From Gammaproteobacteria bacterium SG8_30 (lineage in GTDB: Bacteria > Pseudomonadota > Gammaproteobacteria > Steroidobacterales > Steroidobacteraceae): a stretch of DNA of 64,000 nucleotides. The position numbers were made by a program, and so were the translations under genes. Location of the stretch: NCBI GenBank assembly GCA_001303245.1, contig LJNS01000004.1, positions 1 through 64,000 of the forward strand, given 5' to 3'. Of the stretch, positions 41,866 through 52,812 are shown in pieces (within the stretch, counting starts at the first letter, position 1; every line of letters begins with the position of its first letter). Below the pieces are notes generated by a model. The model searched no databases, was not told the origin of the DNA, and saw nothing but the letters and a program-made list of their open reading frames with translations.

Positions 41866-42192
41866 ATGAAGCAGAACATCGGCGCGCTGATGCGCCAGGC
41901 GCAGCAGATGCAGGCGAACATGGAGAAGGCCCAGCAGGAGCTTGGCCAGACCGAGGTCGTCGGGGAGTCGGGTGGAGGGATGGTCAAGGTGACCATGACC
42001 TGCCGACACGAGGTCAGGCGCGTGCAGATCGACCCGGCGGTCGCCGGCGGCGGCGACACCGAGATGCTCGAGGACCTCATCGCGGCGGCGTGCAACGACG
42101 CGGTACGGCGCGCAGAGACGACGACCCGCGAGAAGATGTCCGGCATGATGGGCGGGATGCAGCTTCCACCGGGCATGAAGCTGCCGTTCTGA
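41866..42192 (+). CDS. ybaB: Nucleoid-associated protein YbaB/EbfC
   Basis: YbaB is a small dimeric DNA-binding protein encoded between dnaX and recR in many bacteria. The 108-residue protein has [37 protein letters not shown] and the [12 protein letters not shown] end. I chose the ATG at 41866, with GGAG at ideal distance, over the ATG at 41854 that lacks a ribosome site; E. coli YbaB has 109 residues. Confidence 0.95.
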   Translation: MKQNIGALMRQAQQMQANMEKAQQELGQTEVVGESGGGMVKVTMTCRHEVRRVQIDPAVAGGGDTEMLEDLIAAACNDAVRRAETTTREKMSGMMGGMQLPPGMKLPF

Positions 42193-42208
42193 TCCTGGTC
42201 ACGCCTTC

Positions 42209-42808
42209 TTGAAGTACTCCCCGTCCCTGGGCCGGCTGATAGACGCCCTGCGCGTGCTGCCGGGCGTCGGTCCCAAGTCTGCGCAACGCATGGCCTTTCA
42301 CCTGCTCGAGCGCAACCGCGAGGGCGCCAGGGCCCTGGCTCGCGCCCTGCAGGAAGCGGTCGATCACGTGGGCCACTGCCGGCGCTGCCGGATGCTGACA
42401 GACGGGGAGCTGTGCGTCGTCTGCGCGGCGCCGGGTCGCGACGATACCCTGCTGTGCGTCGTCGAGTCCCCGGCCGACGTTGCTGCGGTCGAGCAGTCCG
42501 GCGGATACCGCGGTCGCTACTTCGTCCTCATGGGGCACCTCTCGCCGCTCGACGGCGTCGGGCCGGCCGAACTCGGGGTTTCGCAGTTCGAGGAGATTCT
42601 CGACGAGGGCGCCGTGCGCGAGGTGATCCTGGCGACGAACCCGACCGTAGAGGGCGAGGCGACGGCGCATTTCCTGGGCGAGATCGTCGGCCGCAGGGGA
42701 CTTCGCGCATCGCGCATCGCCCATGGCGTACCGGTCGGCGGCGAGCTCGAGTACGTGGACAGCGGCACCCTCGCGCACGCGCTGGCCGGCCGTCAGGCTA
42801 TCTCCTGA
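42209..42808 (+). CDS. recR: Recombination mediator RecR
   Basis: RecR acts with RecO/RecF to load RecA at gaps. The 199-residue protein has the helix-hairpin-helix region [20 protein letters not shown], a zinc finger [16 protein letters not shown] and a Toprim domain ([31 protein letters not shown]). It starts at TTG 17 bases after ybaB and its 3' end overlaps the convergent rsgA by 11 bases. Confidence 0.97.
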   Translation: MKYSPSLGRLIDALRVLPGVGPKSAQRMAFHLLERNREGARALARALQEAVDHVGHCRRCRMLTDGELCVVCAAPGRDDTLLCVVESPADVAAVEQSGGYRGRYFVLMGHLSPLDGVGPAELGVSQFEEILDEGAVREVILATNPTVEGEATAHFLGEIVGRRGLRASRIAHGVPVGGELEYVDSGTLAHALAGRQAIS

Positions 42809-43772
42809 AGCGCTCGTCGCGCTCTCGTCGCAGGCGCCCGGACGCGCGGAGCCGCTCCTCCATCGTGCCGGCGAGCCGGAGAAGCCGCCGGTAGCTAGTC
42901 AGCCGCCGGGGCGAAATGTGCCCCTCCGCCGCAGCCGCCTCGACCGCGCAGCCGGGCTCGCCGTCGTGCCGGCAGTCCGGGAATCGGCACCCGACGCCGG
43001 CCGCGTGGACTTCCCGGAAACCCGAGGCCACGTCGCGAGGGGCGGGCAACGGCGGCGCGAAGTCGCGGACCCCGGGCGAGTCGATCAGGTCGCCGTCGCC
43101 AGGCAGGTGGTAGAGCGACGAGGCCGTGGTCGTGTGCCGGCCTTCCTCGGTCGCGCGCGACACTTCCTGGACCGCCGCCTCGACCCCGGGCACGAGCAGG
43201 TTGAGGAGCGAGCTCTTGCCGACGCCGGACTGCCCAACCAGCACGCTGACCCGGTCCCGCAGCAGGCGCCGCAGGGGCTCGACGCTCGGCTCGGGGCGTT
43301 TACAGGTCCGCACCGCCGGATAGCCGAGCCGCTCGTAGGTGTCGAGCTCCGCCACGACGCCGGGGTCCGACGCACCGGGAAGATCCGATTTGTTCAGGGT
43401 CACCGCCGCATCGAGGCCCGCCCACTCCGCTGCTGCCAGATAGCGATCGCAGAGCTCGAAGTCCGGCTCGGGCACCGGTGCCAGCACGGCGACGAGCTGG
43501 TCAAGGTTGGCGACGATCACCTCGGCGACGCCGGAGGCGTTGATCCGCGCCAGTTCCGAGCGGCGAGTCCCGGCCGACACGACGAGGCCGTCGGCTCCCT
43601 CGGCCTCGGCCTCGACCCACTGCACGTCGTCGCCGCAGACCACCTGCAGCTTGCGGCCGAACAGCCGGCACGCACGGGTCGTGCCGTCCCGTGCCTCGAC
43701 CACGACCCGTCTCCCGTGCGCGGCGACGATCCGGCCGGCCCGTTCCTCGTGCTGTCGGCGCCCCTTCCCCAA
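42798..43772 (-). CDS. rsgA: Ribosome small subunit GTPase RsgA
   Basis: RsgA is a circularly permuted GTPase that checks late 30S assembly. The 324-residue protein has an N-terminal OB fold, G4 TLNKSDL before G1 [12 protein letters not shown] (the permuted order), G3 DSPGVRDF, and the C-terminal zinc motif [16 protein letters not shown]. It starts at TTG with GGGAGA upstream and is divergent from orn, as in E. coli. Confidence 0.96.
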   Translation of the reverse strand: MGKGRRQHEERAGRIVAAHGRRVVVEARDGTTRACRLFGRKLQVVCGDDVQWVEAEAEGADGLVVSAGTRRSELARINASGVAEVIVANLDQLVAVLAPVPEPDFELCDRYLAAAEWAGLDAAVTLNKSDLPGASDPGVVAELDTYERLGYPAVRTCKRPEPSVEPLRRLLRDRVSVLVGQSGVGKSSLLNLLVPGVEAAVQEVSRATEEGRHTTTASSLYHLPGDGDLIDSPGVRDFAPPLPAPRDVASGFREVHAAGVGCRFPDCRHDGEPGCAVEAAAAEGHISPRRLTSYRRLLRLAGTMEERLRASGRLRRERDERFRR

Positions 43773-43870
43773 GTTGCGGTCTCCCGTCAGGAAGCGACAG
43801 TCTAATCGTCGGCCGGGGGCGACTGCTGCGCGACCGTCCCGACGGGCCGACCCGGGGTTACACTTCGCCC

Positions 43871-44428
43871 ATGGAAACCGGCGACAACCTCGTGTGGATC
43901 GACCTGGAGATGACCGGGCTCGACCCGGACCGGGACCGGATCATCGAGATCGCCACGATCGTCACCAACCGGGACCTGGACATTCTCGCCGAGGGGCCCG
44001 TCATCGCCGTTCACCAGCCGGAGGAGTTCCTCGAGGCCATGGACGACTGGAACAGGGCGACGCACGGCAGCTCGGGGCTGCTCGCGCGGGTCCGCGCGAG
44101 CAGCGTGTCGGAACGAGAGGCGGAGCTGGCGACGCTGGACTTCCTGGCGGCGCATGTCGGGCGGGGCGTTTCGCCCATGTGCGGCAACAGCATCTGCCAG
44201 GACCGGCGCTTCCTCGCGCGCCGGATGCCGGAGCTGGAGCGTTTCTTCCACTACCGCAACCTCGACGTCAGCAGCCTGAAGGAGCTCGCCCGGCGCTGGG
44301 CGCCCGCGGTCCACGCCGGCTTCACCAAGAAGTCCGTGCACCTGGCGCTCGAGGACATCCGCGACTCGATCGCCGAGCTCCGTTACTACCGGGAACGTCT
44401 GCTTGCGCCGGAGTGGCGGAGCCGTTGA
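43871..44428 (+). CDS. orn: Oligoribonuclease
   Basis: Orn degrades very short RNAs, including pGpG, to mononucleotides. The 185-residue DEDDh exonuclease has [10 protein letters not shown], the second acidic motif in [10 protein letters not shown] and the [17 protein letters not shown] end with His and Asp. Length matches E. coli Orn (181). Its TGA overlaps a possible TTG start of the next gene. Confidence 0.97.
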   Translation: METGDNLVWIDLEMTGLDPDRDRIIEIATIVTNRDLDILAEGPVIAVHQPEEFLEAMDDWNRATHGSSGLLARVRASSVSEREAELATLDFLAAHVGRGVSPMCGNSICQDRRFLARRMPELERFFHYRNLDVSSLKELARRWAPAVHAGFTKKSVHLALEDIRDSIAELRYYRERLLAPEWRSR

Positions 44429-44847
44429 GCACCGGCGACGACACCGTCTGGATGGAGGGCGGGTGTCACTGCGGCGCAGTCCGGTTCCGCGTTCGCGCGG
44501 CGCGCGACCTCGACGTGCTCGACTGCAATTGCTCCATGTGCAGCAAGTCCGGCTACCTGCATCTCATCGTCCACGCCCGGGACTTCGAGCTGCTCGCGGC
44601 AGCGTCCGCGCTCGAGGAATACCGCTTCGGCACGGAAACGGCCAGACATCTCTTCTGCCGGCGCTGCGGCATCAAGTCCTTCTACGTGCCGCGGTCCCAC
44701 CCCGAGGGCTTCAGCGTCAACGCGCGCTGCCTCGACGAGGGACAGGTGCGATCCATCCGCGTGCGCCCGTATGACGGGCGGAACTGGGAGGCGGCCCGGG
44801 AACGCCTCGCTCGCGAGGAGCTCGCCGCAGGGTCCCCAGGAAGCTAG
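44425..44847 (+). CDS. GFA/CENP-V family zinc protein
   Basis: A 140-residue single-domain protein of the glutathione-dependent formaldehyde-activating (GFA) family. The zinc ligands are all visible: [21 protein letters not shown] and [12 protein letters not shown]. The name comes from a debated activity; the true substrate is unknown. The TTG at 44425 overlaps the orn stop, while an ATG at 44452 would start just before GGCHC; either is possible. It is convergent with ppsA, seven bases apart. Confidence 0.9.
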   Translation: MSTGDDTVWMEGGCHCGAVRFRVRAARDLDVLDCNCSMCSKSGYLHLIVHARDFELLAAASALEEYRFGTETARHLFCRRCGIKSFYVPRSHPEGFSVNARCLDEGQVRSIRVRPYDGRNWEAARERLAREELAAGSPGS

Positions 44848-44854
44848 CCGGTGG

Positions 44855-47218
<2,364 letters not shown>

Positions 47219-47310
47219 GGCCTGCCCCCGATGTTGCCCGTTCCTGCTACGATCGCTGCCCGAACGACGCCGGCGCCGGCTGATCTGGCGGCGCTGGCAG
47301 GAAGGCAAGA

Positions 47311-48138
47311 GTGGGCAGCAAGCGAACCGTCTTCTTTGTGTCGGACCAGACCGGCGTCACTGCGGAAACGATGGGCCACAGCCTGCTGACGCAGTTCGAC
47401 GGGCTGGAGTTCAGGCCGATAACTTTGCCATTCATCTCCACCGTTGACAAGGCGGAGGAGGCGTTGCGGCGAATCGATGCCGTTAACCGCGAGGAGGGTG
47501 TCCGGCCGGTGGTGTTCTCGACGCTCGTGAACGACGAGGTGCGGGACGTCGTCAAGCGCGCCAACTGCCTCTACCTGGACTTCTTCGATGCGTTCCTGGG
47601 TCCGCTCGAGCAGGAACTGGAGCAGGCTTCCTCGCACGCGCTGGGACGGGCTCACGGCATGACGGACCTCGCGGCCTACACGGCGCGGATGAACGCCACG
47701 AACTTCGCGCTCGCCAACGACGACGGTGCCCAGACCCGCGAGTACGACCACGCTGACACCATCCTCGTCGGCGTGTCGCGCTCCGGCAAGACGCCGACCT
47801 GTCTCTACATGGCGCTGCAGTACGGCATCTTTGCCGCGAACTATCCGCTCACCGAGGAGGACCTCGAGTCGAGGCGGCTGCCGCCCGCGCTGGAGGAGCA
47901 CCGGCACAAGCTGTTCGGTCTGACCATCGGCGCCGAGCGGCTCCACCAGATCCGGCAGGAGCGGCGACCGGAAAGCCGCTATTCCTCGATGGCGCAGTGC
48001 AGCTTCGAGATCCGTGCCGCGGAACAGTTGTTCGAGCGTTACGGAATCCCGTACCTGGACACCACCGGGTGCTCGATCGAGGAGATCTCGAGCCGGGTGC
48101 AGGAGCGCAAGTCGCTCGCGCGTCGCACGCGTCCGTGA
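47311..48138 (+). CDS. ppsR: PEP synthase regulatory protein (kinase-pyrophosphorylase)
   Basis: PpsR inactivates PEP synthase by ADP-dependent phosphorylation and reactivates it by phosphorolysis. The 275-residue DUF299 protein starts at GTG ([19 protein letters not shown]), contains the P-loop [10 protein letters not shown] near residue 152 and [10 protein letters not shown], and ends with the [12 protein letters not shown] motif. It is divergent from ppsA over 92 bases, the E. coli arrangement. Confidence 0.97.
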   Translation: MGSKRTVFFVSDQTGVTAETMGHSLLTQFDGLEFRPITLPFISTVDKAEEALRRIDAVNREEGVRPVVFSTLVNDEVRDVVKRANCLYLDFFDAFLGPLEQELEQASSHALGRAHGMTDLAAYTARMNATNFALANDDGAQTREYDHADTILVGVSRSGKTPTCLYMALQYGIFAANYPLTEEDLESRRLPPALEEHRHKLFGLTIGAERLHQIRQERRPESRYSSMAQCSFEIRAAEQLFERYGIPYLDTTGCSIEEISSRVQERKSLARRTRP

Positions 48139-48193
48139 GAAATCCGTGAAACGCGGCACATTCCCGTGCGACAGCGCGGCAGAACCCCTGTGA

Positions 48194-48199
48194 TATAGT
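48194..48199 (+). promoter_or_regulatory. TATAGT -10 box next to the DUF1249 start
   Basis: TATAGT (five of six) ends seven bases before the ATG at 48206, so a transcript from it would begin at or beside the start codon and be leaderless. No -35 is recognisable. Confidence 0.35.
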
Positions 48200-48205
48200 C
48201 AAATC

Positions 48206-48682
48206 ATGCTCACGGAGGGCCGCACTTCGGATCATCTTTGCGCCGTTTCATGGCGCTCGCGGCCGCGCTCGTTCGTCAGCCTGATGACGCTCTACGAAAG
48301 CAACTACATCCGGTTGAGCTGGCTCGTCCAGGACCCGCTGCGGCTGACGGATCGCGCGGTGTCGCGGGTCGAGCACGACTGCCCGCTGGAATTGTCGGTG
48401 CGCGAGCGCGCACCGTACACGACCACGCTCTGGCTGAGCTACCTGTTCGAGGAGTCCGGCCACACCGTCCGCGACCCCGGGCTCGAGGTGCGGATCTACC
48501 ACGATGCGCGCCTCGCCGAGGCCATCGCGGTGAACGTGGGTGAGGCCGACACCGGTTTGAGCCGCGTCAGTGCCAGGCTGCGACGCTCGGCCGACGGGCG
48601 CTGGTCCGGCAACGTGCTGCTCAACAAGTGGCTCGAGTACTGCGTCGAGCGCGGCCATCGTTTCGCGGCCGTTCCCGCCTGA
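48206..48682 (+). CDS. DUF1249 protein (YqiB-like)
   Basis: A 158-residue protein of the DUF1249 family, whose E. coli member is YqiB. The match is seen in FVSLMTLYESNYIRLSWLV, the LEVRIYHDARLAEAIAV strand and the C-terminal LLNKWLEYCVERGHRF. Function is unknown. The first 20 residues are not conserved, so a later start is possible. In E. coli yqiB lies beside nudF and cpdA; here the neighbours are ppsR and the coiled-coil gene. Confidence 0.85.
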   Translation: MLTEGRTSDHLCAVSWRSRPRSFVSLMTLYESNYIRLSWLVQDPLRLTDRAVSRVEHDCPLELSVRERAPYTTTLWLSYLFEESGHTVRDPGLEVRIYHDARLAEAIAVNVGEADTGLSRVSARLRRSADGRWSGNVLLNKWLEYCVERGHRFAAVPA

Positions 48683-48711
48683 GACGAGCCGACCGCCGTA
48701 CGGCAGGGCTC

Positions 48712-49737
48712 ATGAACATCTCCGAGAAGCTGCCGGGCCTCAAATTTCCGGTTCTTGCGCGGGACGAGGTCGCGGAGGACGAGCGGCTGCTCAAGCTGTT
48801 CTGGAACCGGGCCGAGCTCAAGAAGGGACTGCAGGCGCTCGACGGGCAGCTCCACACGCTGCGCAATCGCCTTAAGCAGCAGGAAAGCGCCAACTCCCGC
48901 CTGCAGGATCAGATGGAGCGGCTCGAGGTCCTGCTCGGGAACCCCGAACGCGGGCCGGAGGCGCTGGTCCACTTTGCGCTGCGCAACCTGTGGCGGGAGT
49001 GCCGGACGCAGCTCGAGCAGTTCGCCGAGGAGTTGAGGCGCCAGCGGCAGGAGCACGAGCGAAAGCGGCAGCTCGCGGAGTTCAAGCAGGACCGGCAGGA
49101 ACGGCTCAAGCTCGCCGAGCACCGGCTTGCCGAGGCCGGTTCCGGGCTCGCGGCGGAGCAGGCCCGGCTCGAGGACGGCAGGCGCCGGCTGGGCCGGTTG
49201 TCGGGTTTCTGGAACTATCTCCGGCGGCGCGGACAGGAAGCCGACGTGGCGGCGCAGCTCGCGAAGGTCGCGGAGGCAGAGCGCCAGTGTGCGGACCTGC
49301 GGGAGGCGCACCGCACCATCGACAAGGAGCCCTGGCCCGAGTTTCCCGGCCTGTCCGTGGAGGGCCGGCGCGCGGTCAACCTTGCCGTGATCGCGCTCGC
49401 GCAGCTGCTCTGCATGCGGCTCGCGGGCTCGCGCTTGGCGCGCGATGCGCGGCAGGCCACGCATCGGCGCGTGCAGGACGTCCGTTACGGTTCGCGCGAG
49501 CAGTGTCTCGCCAGGCTGGACGACATCGCCGCGGCAATGACCGCAGTCCGGTCTCGGGCCGGCCTCGCCGCGGAAATACGCGCCGGCGCCGATCGCCTGC
49601 GCGCGGCGGTCAGCTGGCGGACGCCGACCGACGTGATGCCCAGCCCCGCCTCGCTGCCGGCCACCGGCAGCGGCCTCGAGGTCGGCAACGTGCTCATCGA
49701 CGACTACTGGGACGTCTACAAGGTCCTGCTGCGCTGA
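48712..49737 (+). CDS. Unrecognised coiled-coil protein
   Basis: A 341-residue protein I do not recognise. Residues 30-80 and 100-210 are heavily charged heptad-like helices (LKKGLQALDGQLHTLRNRLKQQ, LRRQRQEHERKRQLAEFKQD), ideal for long coiled coils. A short hydrophobic stretch (AVNLAVIALAQLLCMRLA) follows near residue 225, then a mostly helical region and a conserved-looking acidic end, LIDDYWDVYKVLLR. No signal peptide is seen. The ATG at 48712 lies 29 bases after the DUF1249 stop and the two may share an operon. It is convergent with the RND pump gene. A structural or membrane-associated role is a guess. Confidence 0.75.
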   Translation: MNISEKLPGLKFPVLARDEVAEDERLLKLFWNRAELKKGLQALDGQLHTLRNRLKQQESANSRLQDQMERLEVLLGNPERGPEALVHFALRNLWRECRTQLEQFAEELRRQRQEHERKRQLAEFKQDRQERLKLAEHRLAEAGSGLAAEQARLEDGRRRLGRLSGFWNYLRRRGQEADVAAQLAKVAEAERQCADLREAHRTIDKEPWPEFPGLSVEGRRAVNLAVIALAQLLCMRLAGSRLARDARQATHRRVQDVRYGSREQCLARLDDIAAAMTAVRSRAGLAAEIRAGADRLRAAVSWRTPTDVMPSPASLPATGSGLEVGNVLIDDYWDVYKVLLR

Positions 49738-49746
49738 AGTCCGGCC

Positions 49747-52700
49747 TCACGCGGCCGGGTGCACCGCCGCGGGCGCGCTAGCGGTGGCCAGCCGCTGCCG
49801 CCACTGGTCCAGGTCGTCAAGCCACGCATAGAGCGCCGGCACGAAGAACAGGGACGTGACAGCACCGAAGGCGAGCCCGGACATCAGGGCGCGGGCCATC
49901 GGAAAGTAGGCCGGACCGTCTCCGCCGATCTGCGTGTCGCCCAGCGCGAGGGGCAGCATGGCGAGCAGCGTGGTCAGCGTGGTCATCATGATGGGCCGCA
50001 GCCGGTCGCGGCCGGCCCGCAATATGGCCTCGCGGCGCGGCAAGCCCTGTCGACGCAGATCGAGCGTGTGGGCGACGAGGACGATACCGATGTTCACGAC
50101 CACGCCGACCAGGATCATGATGCCCAGCATCGCCATGAAGGTCAGCGGCGTGCCGGTGAGGGTCAGTCCCCAGAATACGCCCACCACGGCGAACAGGATC
50201 GAGCTGACGATCGACAGCGGGTGCAGCGTCGACTCGAACAGCGAGGCCATTACCAGGAAGATCAGCACGATCGCCAGTGCGAGGTTGATGAGCATGTCCT
50301 GCATGGTCTCGTCGTTCTGCTCGACGCCGCGGCCGAACTTCCACGAGTAGCCCGCCGGCAGCGGAAAGTCCTTCATCGCCGACTCGACCAGCTTCTTCAC
50401 CTCCTGCAGCGAGGAGCCGCGGGAGACGATTCCCTCGACGATGACGGTCGTGAGCCGGTCGACCCGCTCGATGGTGCGCTCCGCCTTCTCGATGCGGAAA
50501 CTCGCCACGGAGCCCAGTGTCGTGCGCTCGCCATTGGGCAGGAACAGGGGCGTCCTCGCCAGGTCCTCGATCGTCTGGCGGGCGTCGGGACGGAAGGCGA
50601 GCCGCATCTCGACCTCGCGGTCCTGCGCCCGGAATTCCTTCAGCCTGTCGCCGCGCATGGCGGCGGCGATCGTTTCGGCGACGACACTGGTTGGAAGACC
50701 CAGTTGCGCGGCGCGCGCACGATCGACCCGGACCTGCAGTTCCTGCTCTCCGGCCCTGGCGGTCGAACGGACCGAGTCGAAGCCGTCCAGTGCCGACAGC
50801 AGGCGGACGACATCGCGGGAGAGGTCGATGAGGCGCAGCGTCGAGTCGCCGGAGATCTGCAGGCTGAAGCCCTCGCTGCCGCCCTGGTTCTCCTCGAAGC
50901 GGAAACTCGGCTTGCCGATGATGATCTCCGGCATCTCCTTCTCGATCTCGACCATCAGCTCGCGGGGTTGCATGGGCAGCTCGTCCCGGGGCCGGAGCCG
51001 AATGACGGAAGCTGCGTCGTCGGGAGTGTAGTAGCTGTAGACGAGGTCGATCCCGAAGCGGTCCTTGTTGGCTGCCAGGAAGGCCTCGACGCGGTTGACC
51101 GCTTCCTCGACGCGCGCCAGCGGGTAGTTGCCCTCGATGTGATAGGGAAGCTGCAGCCGGTCCGACGCGTCCTGGGGGAACATGTCGACCTTGAGGAGCT
51201 TCGTGGCGAACAGCGGGGCCGGCGACAGCAAAGTCAGCAGGATGAGCAAGACGGTCTTGCCGGGATGATCGAGCACCCAGGCGAGGGCACGCTCGTAGCG
51301 GTCCTGCAGGCGCGCGAACGCCGAGCCGGCGCGGACGGGCGGCGGCGCCGGGAAGCGCGCCGTGAGCGTGGGGATGATGGTCTGCGCGACGAGCAGCGAG
51401 GCGATCATCGCGATCACGATCGGCACCGCGACGTGCACCATGAACAGCGACATCTGGTTCTTCTGCCCGAACACGATGGGCAGGAAGACGATGATCGTCG
51501 ACAGCGTGCCCGCGAGCACGGCCATCCCGACCTCGCGCACGCCGGACAGCGTCGTGCCGACCGCATCGCCCGGATCGAGCTGGCGGTGACGGAAGATGCT
51601 TTCGGTGGTGACCACGGCGTTGTCCACCAGCAGGCCGACGGCCAGCATCATCCCCATCATCGTCAGGATGTTCAGCGAGAATCCGAGGAAGAACATCGCT
51701 GCCAGTGTGATCACGAGCGAGAAGGGCACCGCCAGGCTCACGATGAGGGTGGTCGGCCAGTCGCGCAGGAAGAAGAACAGCACCACCAGCGCGAGCGCCG
51801 CGCCGGCGAGGCCGGCATTGCGCAGCTCGCCGAGTGAGGAACGGATGTTGTCCGCCTGGTTGAGGAGCACGATCACGTCGATGCCCTGCAGAGCCGGCTC
51901 CGCCTTCGCCTTCTCGATCTCGGCCATCACGCGGTCGGCGACCTCGACGATGTTGTGGCCGGTGGACTTGTAGACGTCCAGGCCGACGCCCGGGCGGCCG
52001 TTCAGGTGGCGGCCGACCGTCAGGGTCGGGGTCACCATGCGGATGTCCGCGATGTCGGCGAGGCGCACGCTGCCCTTGACCAGGAAGTTGCGGACGTCGT
52101 CGATGCTGCGAAACTCGCCGACCGGCCTGACGAGGAGTCGCTGGTCGTCCTGGGTGACCTCTCCGGCGCTGACGGAAAAATTGGCACGCTCGAGGCGCTG
52201 GCGCAGCTGCCGGACATCGACCCCGTGGGCGGCGACGCGGACGGGGTCGACGAGGATCCGCAATTCCATCGGCTCCACGCCTTCGATCTCCACGCGCGCA
52301 ACGCCGTCGAGGCGTTCCAGCGGACGCTTCAGGTAGCGCTCGAGCGTGTCGTACTGGCGCGAGAGATCCTCCTGGCCGGAGAGACGAACCGCTACGACCC
52401 GGTCGTCGCTTGCGGCGAACACGTTGGTCTGTATCCGGTTGGCCGACGGCGGAAACTGGTGACGGATCGACTCGAGCTTGGTCCGGACCTCGAAGGCGAC
52501 GGCAGCGGGGTCCCGGTCCCAGTCGAAGAACACGATGAGCTCCGCCCCGGTCTCGCTCGAGGTCGAGCGCAGCTCCTTGATGCCGGACAGCGTCGAGATG
52601 GCTTCCTCCGCCGGCCGGGTGATCAGTTCCTCCACTTCGGCCGGCGTCGAGCCGTCGTAGGGAATGCGCACCTGCAGTCCCGGGAAGCGGATGTCCGGGA

Positions 52701-52809
52701 ACAGCTCGAGCGGCAGCATCCAGGTCGAGATGATGCCGATCAGCGAGACGGCCACGAAGCTCATGAGGGTCGTCACCGGCCGGCGCAGGGCGAAGCGGGT
52801 GTGGATCAT
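49747..52809 (-). CDS. RND efflux transporter permease, second of tandem pair
   Basis: A 1020-residue inner-membrane RND pump of the AcrB superfamily, with twelve membrane helices and two large periplasmic loops. Motifs include LPLELFPDIRFPGLQVRIPYDGSTPAEVEELITRPAEEAI, the helix-4 motif VGLLVDNAVVTTESIF and the helix-10 region GVVVNIGIVLVAHT. The Asp-Asp pair of AcrB is Asp-Asn here and the AcrB helix-10 Lys is Asn. It follows the first RND gene by three bases and probably pairs with it. Substrates are unknown. Confidence 0.93.
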   Translation of the reverse strand: MIHTRFALRRPVTTLMSFVAVSLIGIISTWMLPLELFPDIRFPGLQVRIPYDGSTPAEVEELITRPAEEAISTLSGIKELRSTSSETGAELIVFFDWDRDPAAVAFEVRTKLESIRHQFPPSANRIQTNVFAASDDRVVAVRLSGQEDLSRQYDTLERYLKRPLERLDGVARVEIEGVEPMELRILVDPVRVAAHGVDVRQLRQRLERANFSVSAGEVTQDDQRLLVRPVGEFRSIDDVRNFLVKGSVRLADIADIRMVTPTLTVGRHLNGRPGVGLDVYKSTGHNIVEVADRVMAEIEKAKAEPALQGIDVIVLLNQADNIRSSLGELRNAGLAGAALALVVLFFFLRDWPTTLIVSLAVPFSLVITLAAMFFLGFSLNILTMMGMMLAVGLLVDNAVVTTESIFRHRQLDPGDAVGTTLSGVREVGMAVLAGTLSTIIVFLPIVFGQKNQMSLFMVHVAVPIVIAMIASLLVAQTIIPTLTARFPAPPPVRAGSAFARLQDRYERALAWVLDHPGKTVLLILLTLLSPAPLFATKLLKVDMFPQDASDRLQLPYHIEGNYPLARVEEAVNRVEAFLAANKDRFGIDLVYSYYTPDDAASVIRLRPRDELPMQPRELMVEIEKEMPEIIIGKPSFRFEENQGGSEGFSLQISGDSTLRLIDLSRDVVRLLSALDGFDSVRSTARAGEQELQVRVDRARAAQLGLPTSVVAETIAAAMRGDRLKEFRAQDREVEMRLAFRPDARQTIEDLARTPLFLPNGERTTLGSVASFRIEKAERTIERVDRLTTVIVEGIVSRGSSLQEVKKLVESAMKDFPLPAGYSWKFGRGVEQNDETMQDMLINLALAIVLIFLVMASLFESTLHPLSIVSSILFAVVGVFWGLTLTGTPLTFMAMLGIMILVGVVVNIGIVLVAHTLDLRRQGLPRREAILRAGRDRLRPIMMTTLTTLLAMLPLALGDTQIGGDGPAYFPMARALMSGLAFGAVTSLFFVPALYAWLDDLDQWRQRLATASAPAAVHPAA

Positions 52810-52812
52810 CGC

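Noticed and set aside
47219-47310. ppsR promoter TTGCCC/TACGAT
   Set aside because: The two hexamers are only eight bases apart, far too close for a sigma-70 promoter.
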